Origin: Zygaena filipendulae
Taxonomy: Eukaryota; Arthropoda; Insecta; Lepidoptera; Zygaenidae
Length of the DNA: 64,000 bases
NCBI GenBank assembly: GCA_907165275.2
Contig: OU015663.1
Coordinates: 6,646,501-6,710,500 of the forward strand
Reading direction: 5' to 3'
In this document: positions 34,903 through 45,929 of the stretch, piece after piece
How the letters are laid out: each line of letters opens with the position of its first letter
Numbering within the stretch: position 1 is the stretch's first letter
Notes under the pieces: generated by a model
Seen by the model: the letters and a program-made list of their open reading frames with translations, nothing else
Told to the model about the DNA's origin: nothing
The model's database searches: none
Made by a program: the position numbers and the translations under genes

Positions 34903-34908
34903 ATGTTT
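34872..34908. repeat. (GTCT)n microsatellite
   Basis: TGTCTGTCTGTCTG with T variants, followed by CGCAAAAACTGCTGCACC. Confidence 0.8.
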
Positions 34909-35054
34909 GTATTCGTGCTACGCAAAAACTGCTGCACCAAATTGAATGCGGTTTTTTTTGTTTTATTGCTAAGGGTTTAACTTAGATACTTATGTTACAA
35001 TTTTTCGAAATTCTATCTGGAACTCGAGATATTGAAAAAAAAAAATGCTGGTCA

Positions 35055-35352
35055 TCCTACTAATATTATAAATGTGAAAGTGTGGATGTTTGTTACTCAA
35101 TCACGCAAAAACGGCTGAACGGATTTGGATGAAATTTGGCATAGATTTAGCCTTTGACATGGAAAAGAACATAGGCTACCTTTTATCCCAGAGTTCCTGC
35201 GGGATCTCCGAAATTAACGCGGGTGAAATAGAATTCATTATTGCATACTACACGTTGTCAGAGGTACAGAAAAGGACATAGGGTACTTTTTATCCCGGAA
35301 TTCCCGAGGGATCTCCAACATTAACGTGGGTGAAACCGCGGGGCACAGCTAG
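35055..35352 (+). mobile_element. Full-length Helitron-like element with duplicated 3' domain
   Basis: It starts A|TCCTACTAATATTATAAAT and ends hairpin-GGGCACAG-CTAG|T. It is the clearest full copy in the window. The CCCAGAGTTCCTGCGGG block is repeated near 35298. Confidence 0.85.
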
Positions 35353-35375
35353 TAACTTCTATTATACTTTGATAA

Positions 35376-35552
35376 TCTGTACACATTGTAAAATGAAGTC
35401 GTTTCCGCTGTCTGTTCGCGATAAACTCAAAAACAATGAAACGGATTTTCATGCAGGTTTTCACCAATAGGTAGAGGCATTCATGGAGAAGGTAGTTTAT
35501 CCTGGAATTCCCATGGGAACTCCGAAATTACTGCGAGTGAAAACACCGCTAG
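35376..35552 (+). mobile_element. Helitron-like element, subtype with TCGCGATAAACTC
   Basis: It starts A|TCTGTACACATTG and ends CCGCTAG|T. The subtype is shared, inverted, with 37772-37972 and, in the same orientation, with 56739-56951. Confidence 0.7.
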
Positions 35553-35555
35553 TAT

Positions 35556-35650
35556 CATAATAAAAGAGTAGAATCCATGTGTCTGTTCACGTTAATCTCC
35601 GGAACTACTGAACAGATTATCATGCGGTTTTCACAGATATGTATTAAGCT
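35556..35650 (+). mobile_element. Helitron-like element, 5' part only
   Basis: It starts TCATAATAAAAGAGTAG just after the previous copy and keeps ACTACTGAACAGATT. The 3' end is lost. Confidence 0.55.
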
Positions 35651-35689
35651 TTACTTAGAATATATACCTAATCTTAGTTTCGTTTAAAT

Positions 35690-35757
35690 CACCAAAAAAA
35701 ACATACGTATCGAATTGAGAACCTCCTCCTTTTTTGAAGTCGGTTAAAAATAATTTT
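35690..35757 (-). repeat. Repeat F copy
   Basis: CGAATTGAGAACCTCCTCC...GAAGTCGGTTAAAAA is the complement of the AACCGACTTC...GGAGG motif. Confidence 0.45.
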
Positions 35758-36044
35758 GGATGTTGGAAACATATTTTCTGGAAGGAAGGATAGGAAGCGT
35801 TGCGCGTGAAATCAAAGCTAGTAAGTAGGTATGTTAATATTATAGTGCTCGGTATATGTTAGTTTAAACTTGAATCCATATGGATTTGACAAATGTTGTT
35901 ATGAGGTCGAAAATCCTGTGGTTTCGAGCGCGCGTCTATCATACATCAGTAAACCACATATCAGTGACTGACCGCGCTGAGGTTAGTTATTCGCATCACG
36001 AGCAAAAATATTGAATATTCTCTTATTCGTTGCCAATACAGTGG

Positions 36045-36190
36045 TGGAAAGCCACCGATGTCGAGTGTGGGGCGCTGGGCCCCATCCTGCCCAGCCCCCT
36101 CGCTCCCGGGGCCGGTCCATTAAACCCCCCGGGCGCGTTTATTCGCCGGAATAGTGTGCAATAAAACGCGAGCTCTGACCGGCCACTGGC
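36045..36190. other. Isolated GC-rich, CpG-rich island
   Basis: The words GGGGCGCTGGGCCCCATC and CCCCCCGGGCGCG stand out from AT-rich surroundings. No open frame or repeat explains it. It may be a promoter or untranslated first exon. Confidence 0.4.
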
Positions 36191-36199
36191 CGCACCAAA

Positions 36200-36970
36200 A
36201 AATACAACCTAAAAATTATTCTTTTGAACTGGACTAGTGGATAGATACCGCAACGCTATATAGAGGCACAAGTGGTATTTCAACAGAGTTGGGAATAAGC
36301 GCGAATTAAAAAACGTGACTGAAAGTATACTAGTACGAGGGCACGTTATATTTATAGCGCGTGTGCATGTGTGTCAGAGTTCGACATACCACTTGACCTA
36401 TGGAGTGTGGACTTGGTTCGTTTCGTTTGATTCAGCAAATAATTTTACGTATACGAGAGCTCCGGAAACCGGTCAATGATTTGTAGTCTTACTTTGATCT
36501 CGATTTTCAATTAGTCATTGGATGAGCGGCGATAATAAGCCGTTACTGATTAGTAAAGCTATTTAGTAATATTTACAATGTAATATTGATTTAAATTTAT
36601 TTTTTACAATTAGTTTAAATTGATGACTATGATAGACAACGTAAAATAGGCGGAATCATTAACTCGCGCTCGTAATCGTAATCGTCTTGTAATCTCGATT
36701 TTAATTTTTTTTCAAGAAAAGTAGATATAGAAGCCTTTGGCAATGCCTGTGTTGTTCTTTTATTTTTTAATTAAAATTTATTGCCTGGGTACCTGATGAC
36801 AGTGGTATCAGTAAGATAATAAATTAATAGTAAAAAAAAAAAATTATGAAAAATAAAATTAAAAAACATAGGATGACAGGGATGAAAATATTAATATTGT
36901 GTACTAAAAAAATTCTTTGTGTTATTTACTATCCAGTAGAAATAGAGGAATAATTTTAAACGATTTTGTA
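36200..36970. other. Non-coding stretch
   Basis: No gene or paired repeat was recognised here. Confidence 0.4.
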
Positions 36971-36975
36971 CGAAA

Positions 36976-37124
36976 CTAGTTGTTTCAGAGTTCCCGTGAG
37001 AATTTCAGGATAAAAATTTCTCTATGTTACTCAGAACTACCGTAGCTTCCTATAGGTAAAAGTATTTTCAAAATCGGTTCAGTAGATCAGAGATTACCCG
37101 CTACCACGCCACAAATTCATAATA
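36976..37124 (-). mobile_element. Helitron-like element, 5' truncated
   Basis: ACTAGTTGTTTCAGAGTTCC is on the left, then AAAATCGGTTCAGTAGATC. Confidence 0.6.
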
Positions 37125-37633
37125 AACTTCTTAATGTTTGCGTAGGCGCATCGTTTCACGAGTCTACCTACGCGCGTAGCACTCGTAGCACTGCTGCGTA
37201 ACCAATAACGTGAACGCTACGAACGCAATGCAAACGGGTACATTGGGGTACATACTAAAATAAGACGGATACAGGTGTATTCGTCTTATTTAACTAACTT
37301 GACAATCTACATATATTGGTTTTAAAAAACTAAGGAACTTATCGTCGTGGCACGTGGTCACGAAAAATCGTCCAATCTAAAGTATAATTATTTGTGGCCA
37401 CGTGATGTGAGTTCTGACGGTGAGTTCCTCAGTTTTCTATAGCGATAGCGAATATAGATTGTCGACTTGACTAAGGGGGCTGTCCCTTTTCTTCTACAAT
37501 ATCTCACGCCTTCGGTCCTCTAGAGCGGTGGACCACAGAAAAAATAATATGAACCTCAACATCAAAAAATGGAAGAACATAGCTTTTGCAAGGCAGACAT
37601 ATACACTTGGGTAATAATTTTATTGAATAAGTA

Positions 37634-37770
37634 CTAGCTATCCCCCGCGATAAAGTCTCGGTATATATTGTTCTAATCTAAGCTTTATATCTGTGAAAAC
37701 CGCATGATAATCTGTTCAGTAGTTCCGGAGATTAACTTGAACACGTGGATTCTACTCTTGTATTATAAAT
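37634..37770 (-). mobile_element. Helitron-like element, short
   Basis: It begins CTAGCTATCCCCCGCG and ends ACTCTTGTATTATAAATA. Another minus-strand copy follows directly. Confidence 0.65.
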
Positions 37771-37771
37771 A

Positions 37772-37972
37772 CTAGCGGCCTAATACTCTAGCGTTTCACC
37801 CGCGGTAATTTCAGAGTTCTCGCGGGAATTTCACGATAAACTATAGATATAAATAATCTTCCTTATGAATCACTCTATCTATTGGTAAAAACCGCATGAA
37901 AATCCGTTTAGTAGTTTTTGAGTTTATCGCGAACAGACAGCGGAAGCGACTTCATTTCATATTATGTAAAGA
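37772..37972 (-). mobile_element. Helitron-like element, head-to-tail with previous
   Basis: It has CTAGCGGCC, GTTTCACCCGCGGTAATTTC and the GTTTATCGCGAACAGACAG subtype. Confidence 0.65.
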
Positions 37973-38200
37973 AGTTGAATGTCATACTAATTGAATTAAA
38001 TGTTTCATGAGAGCTATTATTGTTAACACTAATATTTACAGCTGTCATTCAACTTTGATGAAGGACTCCCGAAGAGTCTGAAACATATCGGGTCGTTCCG
38101 AGGATTAATCGTGATTTGTGTGTAAACCGTTGTAGATGTTAGTGGCATGTCAAATTAATTTTATATACACGTACGTAGCAAAATGTTCATCTAACTTCAA

Positions 38201-38379
38201 TCCTTATGTGTGATTATAAGATTGTATATTTGTTACTCCTTCACTTTGAAACCGCTGGACGGGTTTAGGTGAAATGGTGATAGCTCATACCGTAAATTAA
38301 CACCTAGGATACTTTACATCTTAGAATTTTCAAGGTAATCCCGAAATCTATTCGTGTGAACCGGCGTTGGACATACTAG
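38201..38379 (+). mobile_element. Helitron-like element
   Basis: It starts A|TCCTTATGTGTGATT and ends GGACATACTAG|T. The hairpin is partly decayed. Confidence 0.6.
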
Positions 38380-38388
38380 TATAATATA

Positions 38389-38470
38389 CTAGCTAATTCG
38401 CGCGGTTTCACGTGCGCAGTAGATTCGTCGGTTATCGCAAACAGATAGATAGACGAAAAAAAGTTTAAAA
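38389..38470 (-). mobile_element. Helitron-like 3' end of a second subtype
   Basis: CTAGCTAATTCGCGCGGTTT lies 9 bp from the previous CTAG, in opposite orientation. Confidence 0.5.
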
Positions 38471-38525
38471 ACCGCATAAAACGCGTCAGATTATGCTGAC
38501 ACGGTGTCCGTTTTGGCATCACAAC

Positions 38526-38760
38526 AATTGGGTATTTTCCGGGGTATGAAAATCAAAATTCTAATTAGTCGTCAGTTAGAAAATAAATAAATAATAGACA
38601 CGTATTTTTCGCTTTTTCAAATTAATGAAAATAAACATAGAAAAAGCGCATTAAAGTTTAGGGTGGGGGACTCGTGACATCATTATTCAATATAAGCCCA
38701 ACTGCACCGGGTTGTTACGTAAAAAAATACGGGTCCAATTTTTTTTATTTTAGGAATTAG
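38526..38760 (+). mobile_element. MITE family C, copy 1
   Basis: AATTGGGTATTTTCC at the left, then AGACACGTATTTTTCGC and GCGCATTAAAGTTTAGGGTG. The copy at 42413-42723 is longer. Confidence 0.65.
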
Positions 38761-38761
38761 G

Positions 38762-39295
38762 AAGCTGCAGTGACCCTGAGTGTCATAGGGTACTTTTTAT
38801 TCTGGAATTCCCGCGGGAACTCCGAATTTCCCGTGGGTAAAACCACGGGGGAACAACTATCTCTAGATCTATTGAACCGATTTTGAAAATTCTTTCATTT
38901 ATAGGGAGCTACAGTAATCCAAAGTGACACAGGGTACTTTTTATCCCGGAATTTCCTCGGGAACTCCAGAGTTTGTGAGTTCGTGACTTTGTGAGATTGT
39001 AGTGGGTAATCTCTGGATCTACCGAACCGATTTAGAAAATTCTTTCACTTTTAAAAGGCTACAGTGATCCTGAGTGTATGTCTTTTTACTTTTACTTACT
39101 TACTTTTTGTCCCGAGATTCCCGCGAGAACTCCGGAGTTTGTGAGGTTATAATCTCCGGATCTACTGAACCGATTTCGGAAATTCTTTCACTTATAGGAA
39201 GCTAAAGTGATCCTGAGTGACATAGGGTACTTTTATCCCGGAATCCCCGCGAGTACTTCGAAATTACCGCTGGTGAAACCGCGGGGGTCAGCTAG
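38762..39295 (+). mobile_element. Helitron-like element with four internal tandem units
   Basis: A unit containing GATCTACTGAACCGATTT, AAATTCTTTCACTTATAG, CTACAGTGATCCTGAGTG and CCCGCGGGAACTCCG repeats roughly every 110-150 bp. The final unit ends in the normal hairpin and CAGCTAG|T. Confidence 0.7.
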
Positions 39296-39724
39296 TTTTT
39301 AATAAACTCTGTGATGCCAAATAAAGTTATGTCTTATGTCTATGTCTAAAAACTTTTTCATACCCACAACTGCCCATTATCTTTTTTTTTGTATCTGTAT
39401 TATCTATTTCTAATGCTAGCTTTAGATTAATTTGTATGCTGTCAGTCCGACCCTTGACCTCAACTGACTGGAAAAAATCTAAAAAAAGTCTGCTTTTTAC
39501 TGTAGTTTTCACCAACAGTAGGAGTGGAAGGTCCCTGGGCTCTATGATACAAGTTCGCTTAGTTTAGAGCTCCAGGTCACCAACCTATGGCTGTTCTACT
39601 TCCTTACTAATAATAAGCTTTCTTTTAATATGAATTTTCGTTCTGTTATTTCTATGGGATATATAAGCTAAGAACTCTTTGTCAACCGCAAATAAACGAA
39701 TTTTATTATTATTATTATTTTGGC

Positions 39725-39845
39725 CTAGGCTTCAGATACATTTTTGAAATTGGATGTTTCTCGTGAAAGGTTGTCACAAGAAACATCCACATAATCCTAC
39801 ACTAAGCTTAGATACTTGTATGGAAACCAAGCAATTTGCCTCCAT
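39725..39845 (-). mobile_element. SINE body fragment
   Basis: ACATCCACATAATCCTACAC and TACTTGTATGGAAACCAAGC match the body of the SINE at 40910-41172. Confidence 0.5.
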
Positions 39846-39846
39846 T

Positions 39847-40108
39847 TCCTACTAATATTATTTATTTATTTATTTATTGCACATCCATTAAGTAACATAA
39901 GGTGTGGAAGTGTATTATAAACGCGAAAGTTTTTAAGTATGTATGTATGGATGGATGGATGGATGGATGGATGTTTGTTACTCTTTCACGCAAAAACTAC
40001 TGGATTGATTTAAATGAAACTTTACAATAATATAGTTTATACATAAGATTAACACGGTACTTTTTATCCAGGAACTCCCGCGGGAACTCTGAAATTAACG
40101 AGGGTGCT
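39847..40108 (+). mobile_element. Helitron-like element with nested retroposon scrap and (GGAT)n
   Basis: TCCTACTAATATTA starts the element. It is cut by TATTTATTTATTTATTGCAC (a LINE/SINE tail) and carries GGATGGATGGATGGATGGAT. The 3' CTAG is lost. Confidence 0.6.
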
Positions 40109-40784
40109 TAATAATAATATTCCATTTTATACTCTCTAACTACTGACAAACAAAAAACAGGAGTGCGTTGTTTTCATGCTAATTGTATGATATAAAACTA
40201 ATTAGTTTTTTATTTAAAAAAATTTTATACAATAATAAGTGAATGTCAAACTGCATCTTTGAATCTACCTTGCTCTAACTATAATATGTAGCTAGCCTAG
40301 CTAGGTATAATATACCTTTTAAACTTTTAATCCCTCTAACTATAGTATTATTTATTCATCACTAGATGGCGCACCATGTATTATACATCACGCTATCGTT
40401 TCTTTGCTCGCTCTAAAATATGAAGTCGCGTTTCGTCTCCACTGTAATGCGAAAGTGAATCGAAATGAACCGATTTTGATGAAATTTTATATTTTTGCAA
40501 ACGTCGTCGACATTTAAATATGTTCACGGCTTTAATTAAAGTAAACCAATATTTAGTAAAATGACTAATTAATTTATGATTAATTAAGTAATAAGTAATT
40601 AATGGTTAATACGGCAAAGATGATATACCAGTTATACCTGCACCTGCCCACCTATCTCTTAAAATATTCTTGATAGGTACTCACTTGAATGATGATACTT
40701 TCTCGACAGTCAGTTCACCATCATGACCGTGATGTGGAGAGTTCCTGTATTTTTTTAACTCTACTTTCTCAGATTTCTTAGATA

Positions 40785-40905
40785 TAAACCTTCCTCATGA
40801 ATCACTCTACCTATTGGTGAAAACCGCATCAAAATCCGTTGCGTAGTTTTAAAGATTTAAGCATACATAGGGATATAGGGACAGACAAAGCGACTTTGTT
40901 TTATG
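40785..40905 (-). mobile_element. Helitron-like element, truncated both ends
   Basis: AACCTTCCTCATGAATCACT and GGTGAAAACCGCATCAAAAT match 37772-37972 and 53661-53840. Confidence 0.5.
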
Positions 40906-40909
40906 ATAA

Positions 40910-41172
40910 ATAAATAAATAATCCACTTCACAACACACAGATCTACTTGATCCCACACTAAGATGCTTGTGTCGTGGAAACTAAGCAAACGTGGTATATA
41001 CTACACATATTATTATTACATATATTATATTATACTATAGATATATACATACACACCCAGACTGGAAAATGGAACCCTATGTTCATCACACAACGTCCAC
41101 CCCCACCGGGAATCGAACCCGGAACCTCTTGATTAGCGGGTAGGCATGGTGATCATTGCGCCAATCGTCGTC
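40910..41172 (-). mobile_element. tRNA-derived SINE, near full length
   Basis: On the minus strand the head carries an A-box-like TGGCGCAATG and B box GGGTTCGATTCCC. The body follows, then an (ATTT)n tail at 40910-40922. The tRNA arms do not pair well and there is no CCA, so it is not a functional tRNA gene. Confidence 0.65.
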
Positions 41173-41671
41173 GCATGCTATGTACAGTATGTAGTGATTC
41201 ACTTATTTCATAAATAATCGTTACCGTGTACCTACAGAACTAGCAAGGGCAAGTAGTCTTCGCCCAATCACCCTTTCCACACCCTTTCCTATTTGTAGGG
41301 TGCCGTATCCAAAGAGTCAAACAGGACCCTATTACTAAGACTTTGCTGTCCGTCCGTCTGTCCGTCTGTACGTCTGTCACCAGGGTGTATCTCATGAACC
41401 CGGAACCGTGATAGACAGTTGAAATGTTCACAGATGATGTATTTCTGTTGCCGCTAGGTCAAAGAGTAAAAGACAGAATAAAATAAATATTTAAGGGGGT
41501 TCCCATACAACAAACGTGATTTTTCTGCTCTTTAGTTATATATTCACTTATAATTAAATTAAAATAAAACAAATATTTAAGGGGGGCTCCCATACAACAG
41601 ACATGCTTTGGCTCAGAACCTTAGTTCGTGGCGTGTGACATTGTTGGTTTGAATTCCGTAAAAGATACCCT

Positions 41672-41914
41672 AACTAATACCATATTGTAAATGCGAATAT
41701 ATGAAGATTATGATTTCTGTACCTTTTTCTTAATTAAATAAATAAATATGTTAGTTATGTATGCCTTCACGCCTTTACTCCTCTACCTATAATCATGCAA
41801 TTTTTATGCACGCTGTCAGGGTTACAGAAGAAGACATTACGGTACCTACTTTTTATCCTGTAATTTCCACGGATTCTTCAAAATTAACACGATTGCAACC
41901 ATGGGATCAGCTAA
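41672..41914 (+). mobile_element. Helitron-like element, diverged
   Basis: It has GTAAATGCGAATATATG near the start and GGGATCAGCTAA at the end. It is more decayed than most copies. Confidence 0.55.
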
Positions 41915-42412
41915 TAATATATAGGTATTTAAGGTAAGTGGTTGTAATTACTTCAAATTATTGCCGTTATTCAGGGGGTTTTACGTTGTAGGAAAAATAA
42001 TTATCTACTCCACAGCCTTAAATTTTAGCTCTCATCATTCAGCAATTAATTACTGAAATACATTCGTTCCGCCTGTTTCTTCAGTTTCAGCGGGTTTGAA
42101 TTACGCGGCAGTAATTTAGCTCGGCGTTACCGAGTCAACTTAAAACACTGAGAATTTAATTAAATGTGTAAATGGTGGCTTTTGTAAAAATCGTGGCGAG
42201 ATGGAAACAGCGGAAGTCTACACTCAACAGTTTACTATTCCTCCAACTTTATTTTTTATGGAAAGACCATTAAGTTGCGAATAAGTACGTAGATTACAAT
42301 ATATCTACGTGTAAGTAGGTATACGTATTTATTTTTACTACTAGCTGTGCCCCGCGGTTTCACCCGCGGTAATTTCGGAGTTCCCGCGGTAATTGGGTAT
42401 TCTCCAAGGTAT

Positions 42413-42723
42413 GAATATCAAAATTCTAATTAGTCCGTCAGTTAGAAAATAAAAAAATAATAGACACGTATTTTTTGCTTTTTCAATTTAATGATAATGA
42501 ACATAGATAAAGCGCATTAAAGTTTAGGGTGGGGGGCTCGTGACGTCAATATTCATTATAAGCGCCATACAAACCGCACCGAATTGTGACGTCACGCGAA
42601 ATTTCAACTCAATGTATCTCTGTTATTTTTTGAGTACGTAAAAAAAGAAAAAATACGTGTCCAATATTTTTTACTAATCTACAAGACGGACTAAAAAAAA
42701 AATTTTTTGTCAAGTAGCCAATT
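42413..42723 (+). mobile_element. MITE family C, copy 2 (long form)
   Basis: AATTGGGTATT...GTAGCCAATT ends are inverted, with AATT possibly duplicated. It contains GCGCATTAAAGTTTAGGGTG as in copy 1, which lacks about 75 bp of the right half. Confidence 0.65.
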
Positions 42724-42832
42724 CTCGGATAAAAAGTACCCTATGTCCTTCTCTGTACCCCTGACAGCGTGCATGCCAAATTTCATCCGTTCAGTCGTTT
42801 TTGCGTGATTGAGTAACAAACATCCACACTTT

Positions 42833-43117
42833 ATACTCGTAAACGCGAAAGTTTGTAAGGATGTATGGATGGATTTAACTGTGAAAGTATGTACTCGCTG
42901 GTGCTTTGGAAGATTCTGTAAACCGCTTGTAATTTGAATAAATAAATAAATAAATGGATGGATGGATGTTTGTTACTCTTTCAGGCAAAAACTACTGGAT
43001 GGATTTAAATGAAACTTTACAATAATATAGCTTATACATCAGATTAACACGTAGGGTACTTTTTATCCCGGAATTCCCGCGGGAACTCTGAAATTAACGC
43101 GGGTGAAGCACAACTAG
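42833..43117 (+). mobile_element. Helitron-like element nested in an opposite-strand copy
   Basis: It runs from CTCGTAAACGCGAAAG to CACAACTAG|T. It is itself cut near 42891-42954 by a retroposon tail (GAATAAATAAATAAATAAAT). Confidence 0.7.
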
Positions 43118-43175
43118 TTTATAATATTAGTAGGATTGAATCATACAAATCTCTAATTACAAAGTTCGTACTTTG

Positions 43176-43232
43176 AACCGACTTCCAAAAAGGAGGTTAT
43201 TCTATGTTCGGCTGTATGTATGGATGGTTTTT
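43176..43232 (+). repeat. Repeat F copy
   Basis: AACCGACTTCCAAAAAGGAG followed by TATGTTCGGCTGTATG. Confidence 0.5.
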
Positions 43233-43241
43233 TATGTTATA

Positions 43242-43535
43242 CTAGCTGTGCCCCGTAGTTTCACCCGCGTTGATTTCAGAGATCCCGCGGGAATTCCGGG
43301 ATAAAAAGTAGTCAAAGTTACTCCTCATAACATCAGCTATCTGCCAGTGAAAGTCTCATTAAATCGGTTCAGCCGTTTCAGAAATTACCCGAAACAAAAA
43401 GACACAAACAAGACAGAGAAAAGTTAAAACTTGATTTTTTGATGTTAGTATACCGTATATGATTTCGTATGCATTTAGTGAAAAGCTGTTAATTTGAAAT
43501 TACTAACAGACACTTCAATTTTATTTATATGTCTA
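43242..43535 (-). mobile_element. Helitron-like element, long 5' subtype
   Basis: CTAGCTGTGCCCCGTAG is on the left. The usual 5' end is followed by a further ~85 bp (AAAGCTGTTAATTTGAAATT ... ACACTTCAATTTTATTTATA) also present at 49930-49990 and 63455-63530. Confidence 0.65.
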
Positions 43536-44184
43536 GATCTGATGAAAGCTGCATTAGAATGGTTTGGATTTTTTTCGTACTATATAGCTATTGCCAGGCG
43601 TTTTTATTCACACGAACTTCAGGACAGTGAATATGTAGACTCAGGACGTATTTAAGATATTCATAATATTATGCTTCATTAAAATCCATTTATAATGGGT
43701 TTGCCGTAGTAGTGATAAAAAAAAAGAATAGTTTTGTAATATGTACATATATACGTAACACGTATGCACATAGCACATCTAAGTATCAACGTAAGTAGAT
43801 ATACCGTATACGTCGAGCGTCGCACTCGGACAGCGTTGCAGATTACATGGAGCCGGAAAATATAGGTACATCCTAAAGAATAAGGTGTCGCGTAAACAGT
43901 CTCTGTGCCTTCCTAGGGGAAATGGAATTGCAAAATATGTTTCTAGAATGGAGCAAACGTGTCCGCACCAGAATATAAGCAGCTCTTCAACTAGTTCACC
44001 TATACTCTATTTTGTACAAGGAGCTGCAGTATTTTACGATTTTTAGAAAATCTTTTTGCTCCTTATTTATATTAAGGTAGGTAAGGATTAGGTACTTACA
44101 AACGAAATTATAGTGTCGGACCAGTGACCATCCTGGCCCTAGGCATTTAAAATATGAATCACTAAAATTGATTCGTACCTATAC

Positions 44185-44240
44185 ATGAAAGAAAATTGTG
44201 TACGAATTGAGAACCCCCGTTTTTCAAGTCAGAAGTCGGT
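44185..44240 (-). repeat. Repeat F copy
   Basis: CGAATTGAGAACCCCCG...AGAAGTCGGTTATAAAG. Confidence 0.4.
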
Positions 44241-44573
44241 TATAAAGATTTGACGTAGTGAGACTTATGTATAATATTTGCGGGTACCTGAATGAAGCCG
44301 AAAGAAATGTGATCATGAAATTTTTATACCGTTTTGTAATTCCGTCGCGGAATAAGTTTTACAACGCTGAAAATATGATGTTTGTACAAGTACCTACCTA
44401 TGTAGGTTACATATATAATATTTACGTATCGTATGTTAATACAAAAAAGTGGGATTATTTATTGACACGCAAGTAGCCATTTTTTATAACAGTAGGTAAC
44501 AATTTATGAGTGAATGGTTATTTTTTTAAATTGTTGATTATTAAATATAAAAAATTACCTACTTTATTAAATG

Positions 44574-44845
44574 TTAACTGTTCCCGTGGTTTTACCCGCG
44601 TTAATTTTGAATTTCCCGCTCGGAATCTGGAATAAAAAGTACCTTTTCTGTACCCCTAACGACGTTTATAATATGCTGTCATGATGTTTCTCTGTAAAAG
44701 AGTATCCATGACATTATTTATTTACTAACTATTACTAACTACTGAGTAACTACTATTACTAATTTGACGGTAGGTAAATCGGTTGAGTAGTTAAGGCGCG
44801 AAAAGGTAAAATACCAAGTTACTTTCACATTAATTAGTATGGATT
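44574..44845 (-). mobile_element. Helitron-like element, interrupted
   Basis: GTTCCCGTGGTTTTACCCGC is on the left and ACATTAATTAGTATGG on the right. A TACTAACTACTGAG simple-repeat patch is inserted in the middle. Confidence 0.6.
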
Positions 44846-44859
44846 CGACAGGTATAGAT

Positions 44860-45520
44860 AGCTTTTGAGACGTATATGTACCTACGTATAAGTCTCCACA
44901 AAATCCATAACCTATATGCTATTTATTTATTCATGTAGGTACTTTAAATTCGTCTGCAGCGCGTCGTACAAAAGGTGGACATATTGTTAACACCACAGTA
45001 GCATTTTCTGTTGACAATCTAGTTCTTCTTTCATCAGTGAATTCGCATAGTTCAGTGTTTACATTTCAAGGTAACTTTGAATGAACCACTCTAAAAACTC
45101 GGTCGGTTCAAGAAGAATTTAGAAGTCATATAGAGACATTATTGACATTATGCATAGACAGCGCGTTAATTTCATTTAAAACTGGAAATTAAAGCAAACA
45201 ATCGATGTGTGTGTGGGCGGAGCGCTAACTTTGCACCGCCGCTACTTATGGTTAGTAATGGTTAGTATGGTTAGTAAGCCGTTTTCACCGCACTGAAATT
45301 TCATGACCCTTTATACGTAGATTGCGGTTCTTTGCTTATTAATTTATAAACTAGGTATATAAGATATGTCATATTATTGAAACTGAACTATAAAAACTTT
45401 ATTTGCGAGAAAAAAAAATTACATCAATGAGGGCTCGAAAACTACTTTTTTAGTAATTTTTATAAAGCAAGGAATTTACCAGATAGTGTGTATAAACTTG
45501 CATAAGTTATCCAAAAGTAT
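44860..45520. other. Non-coding stretch with short direct repeats
   Basis: The only structure noted is ATGGTTAGTA repeated three times near 45249-45281. Confidence 0.4.
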
Positions 45521-45525
45521 ACAAC

Positions 45526-45923
45526 GTGTTAATGAATTAACTGAAAACCTAAAAAATTATATATTGCTTATATAGATATAATAAATAGGTATTTATGTAC
45601 AATGAACGAATAAATAATTAATTAACTGAAAACTAGAAAGTAGTTTGTTTAGAATCTACTAGCGAATCGATCGCACTCTTTTAATATAGGTTATATTTTT
45701 TCATTTTTACTAGCCCATGTCTAAATTATTTATTATACAATATTTAGCGCATACGCCGGCGGCAGCAAAAAATTCGAACCGGTAGGCGCGGGCGTATCGC
45801 TTGGAATTTCATAGATAGGTCACCTCCAAACTAATGTTGAATAACTTTTAAAGTATAAATTTTTTCGACATAAAATATATTTTAATCATATTATCAGGTT
45901 TTCAGTTAATTCATTAAGACGTT
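45526..45923. mobile_element. ~400-bp MITE with TTAA-flanked TIRs
   Basis: GTTAATGAATTAACTGAAAA on the left is inverted at the right (TTTTCAGTTAATTCATTAA). TTAA at both edges could be a piggyBac-type target duplication. Confidence 0.55.
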
Positions 45924-45929
45924 TTATAA

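Larger units (their letters stand above)
42341..43135 (-). mobile_element. Helitron-like element with two nested insertions
   Basis: CTAGCTGTGCCCCGCGG opens it and TTTATAATATTAGTAGGA closes it (5' TC on the minus strand). MITE C splits it at 42413-42723, and a plus-strand Helitron splits it at about 42833-43117. Confidence 0.75.

Noticed and set aside
41092..41172. Possible tRNA gene on the minus strand
   Set aside because: A- and B-box words are present, but acceptor and anticodon arms do not pair, and it is joined to a SINE body and tail.
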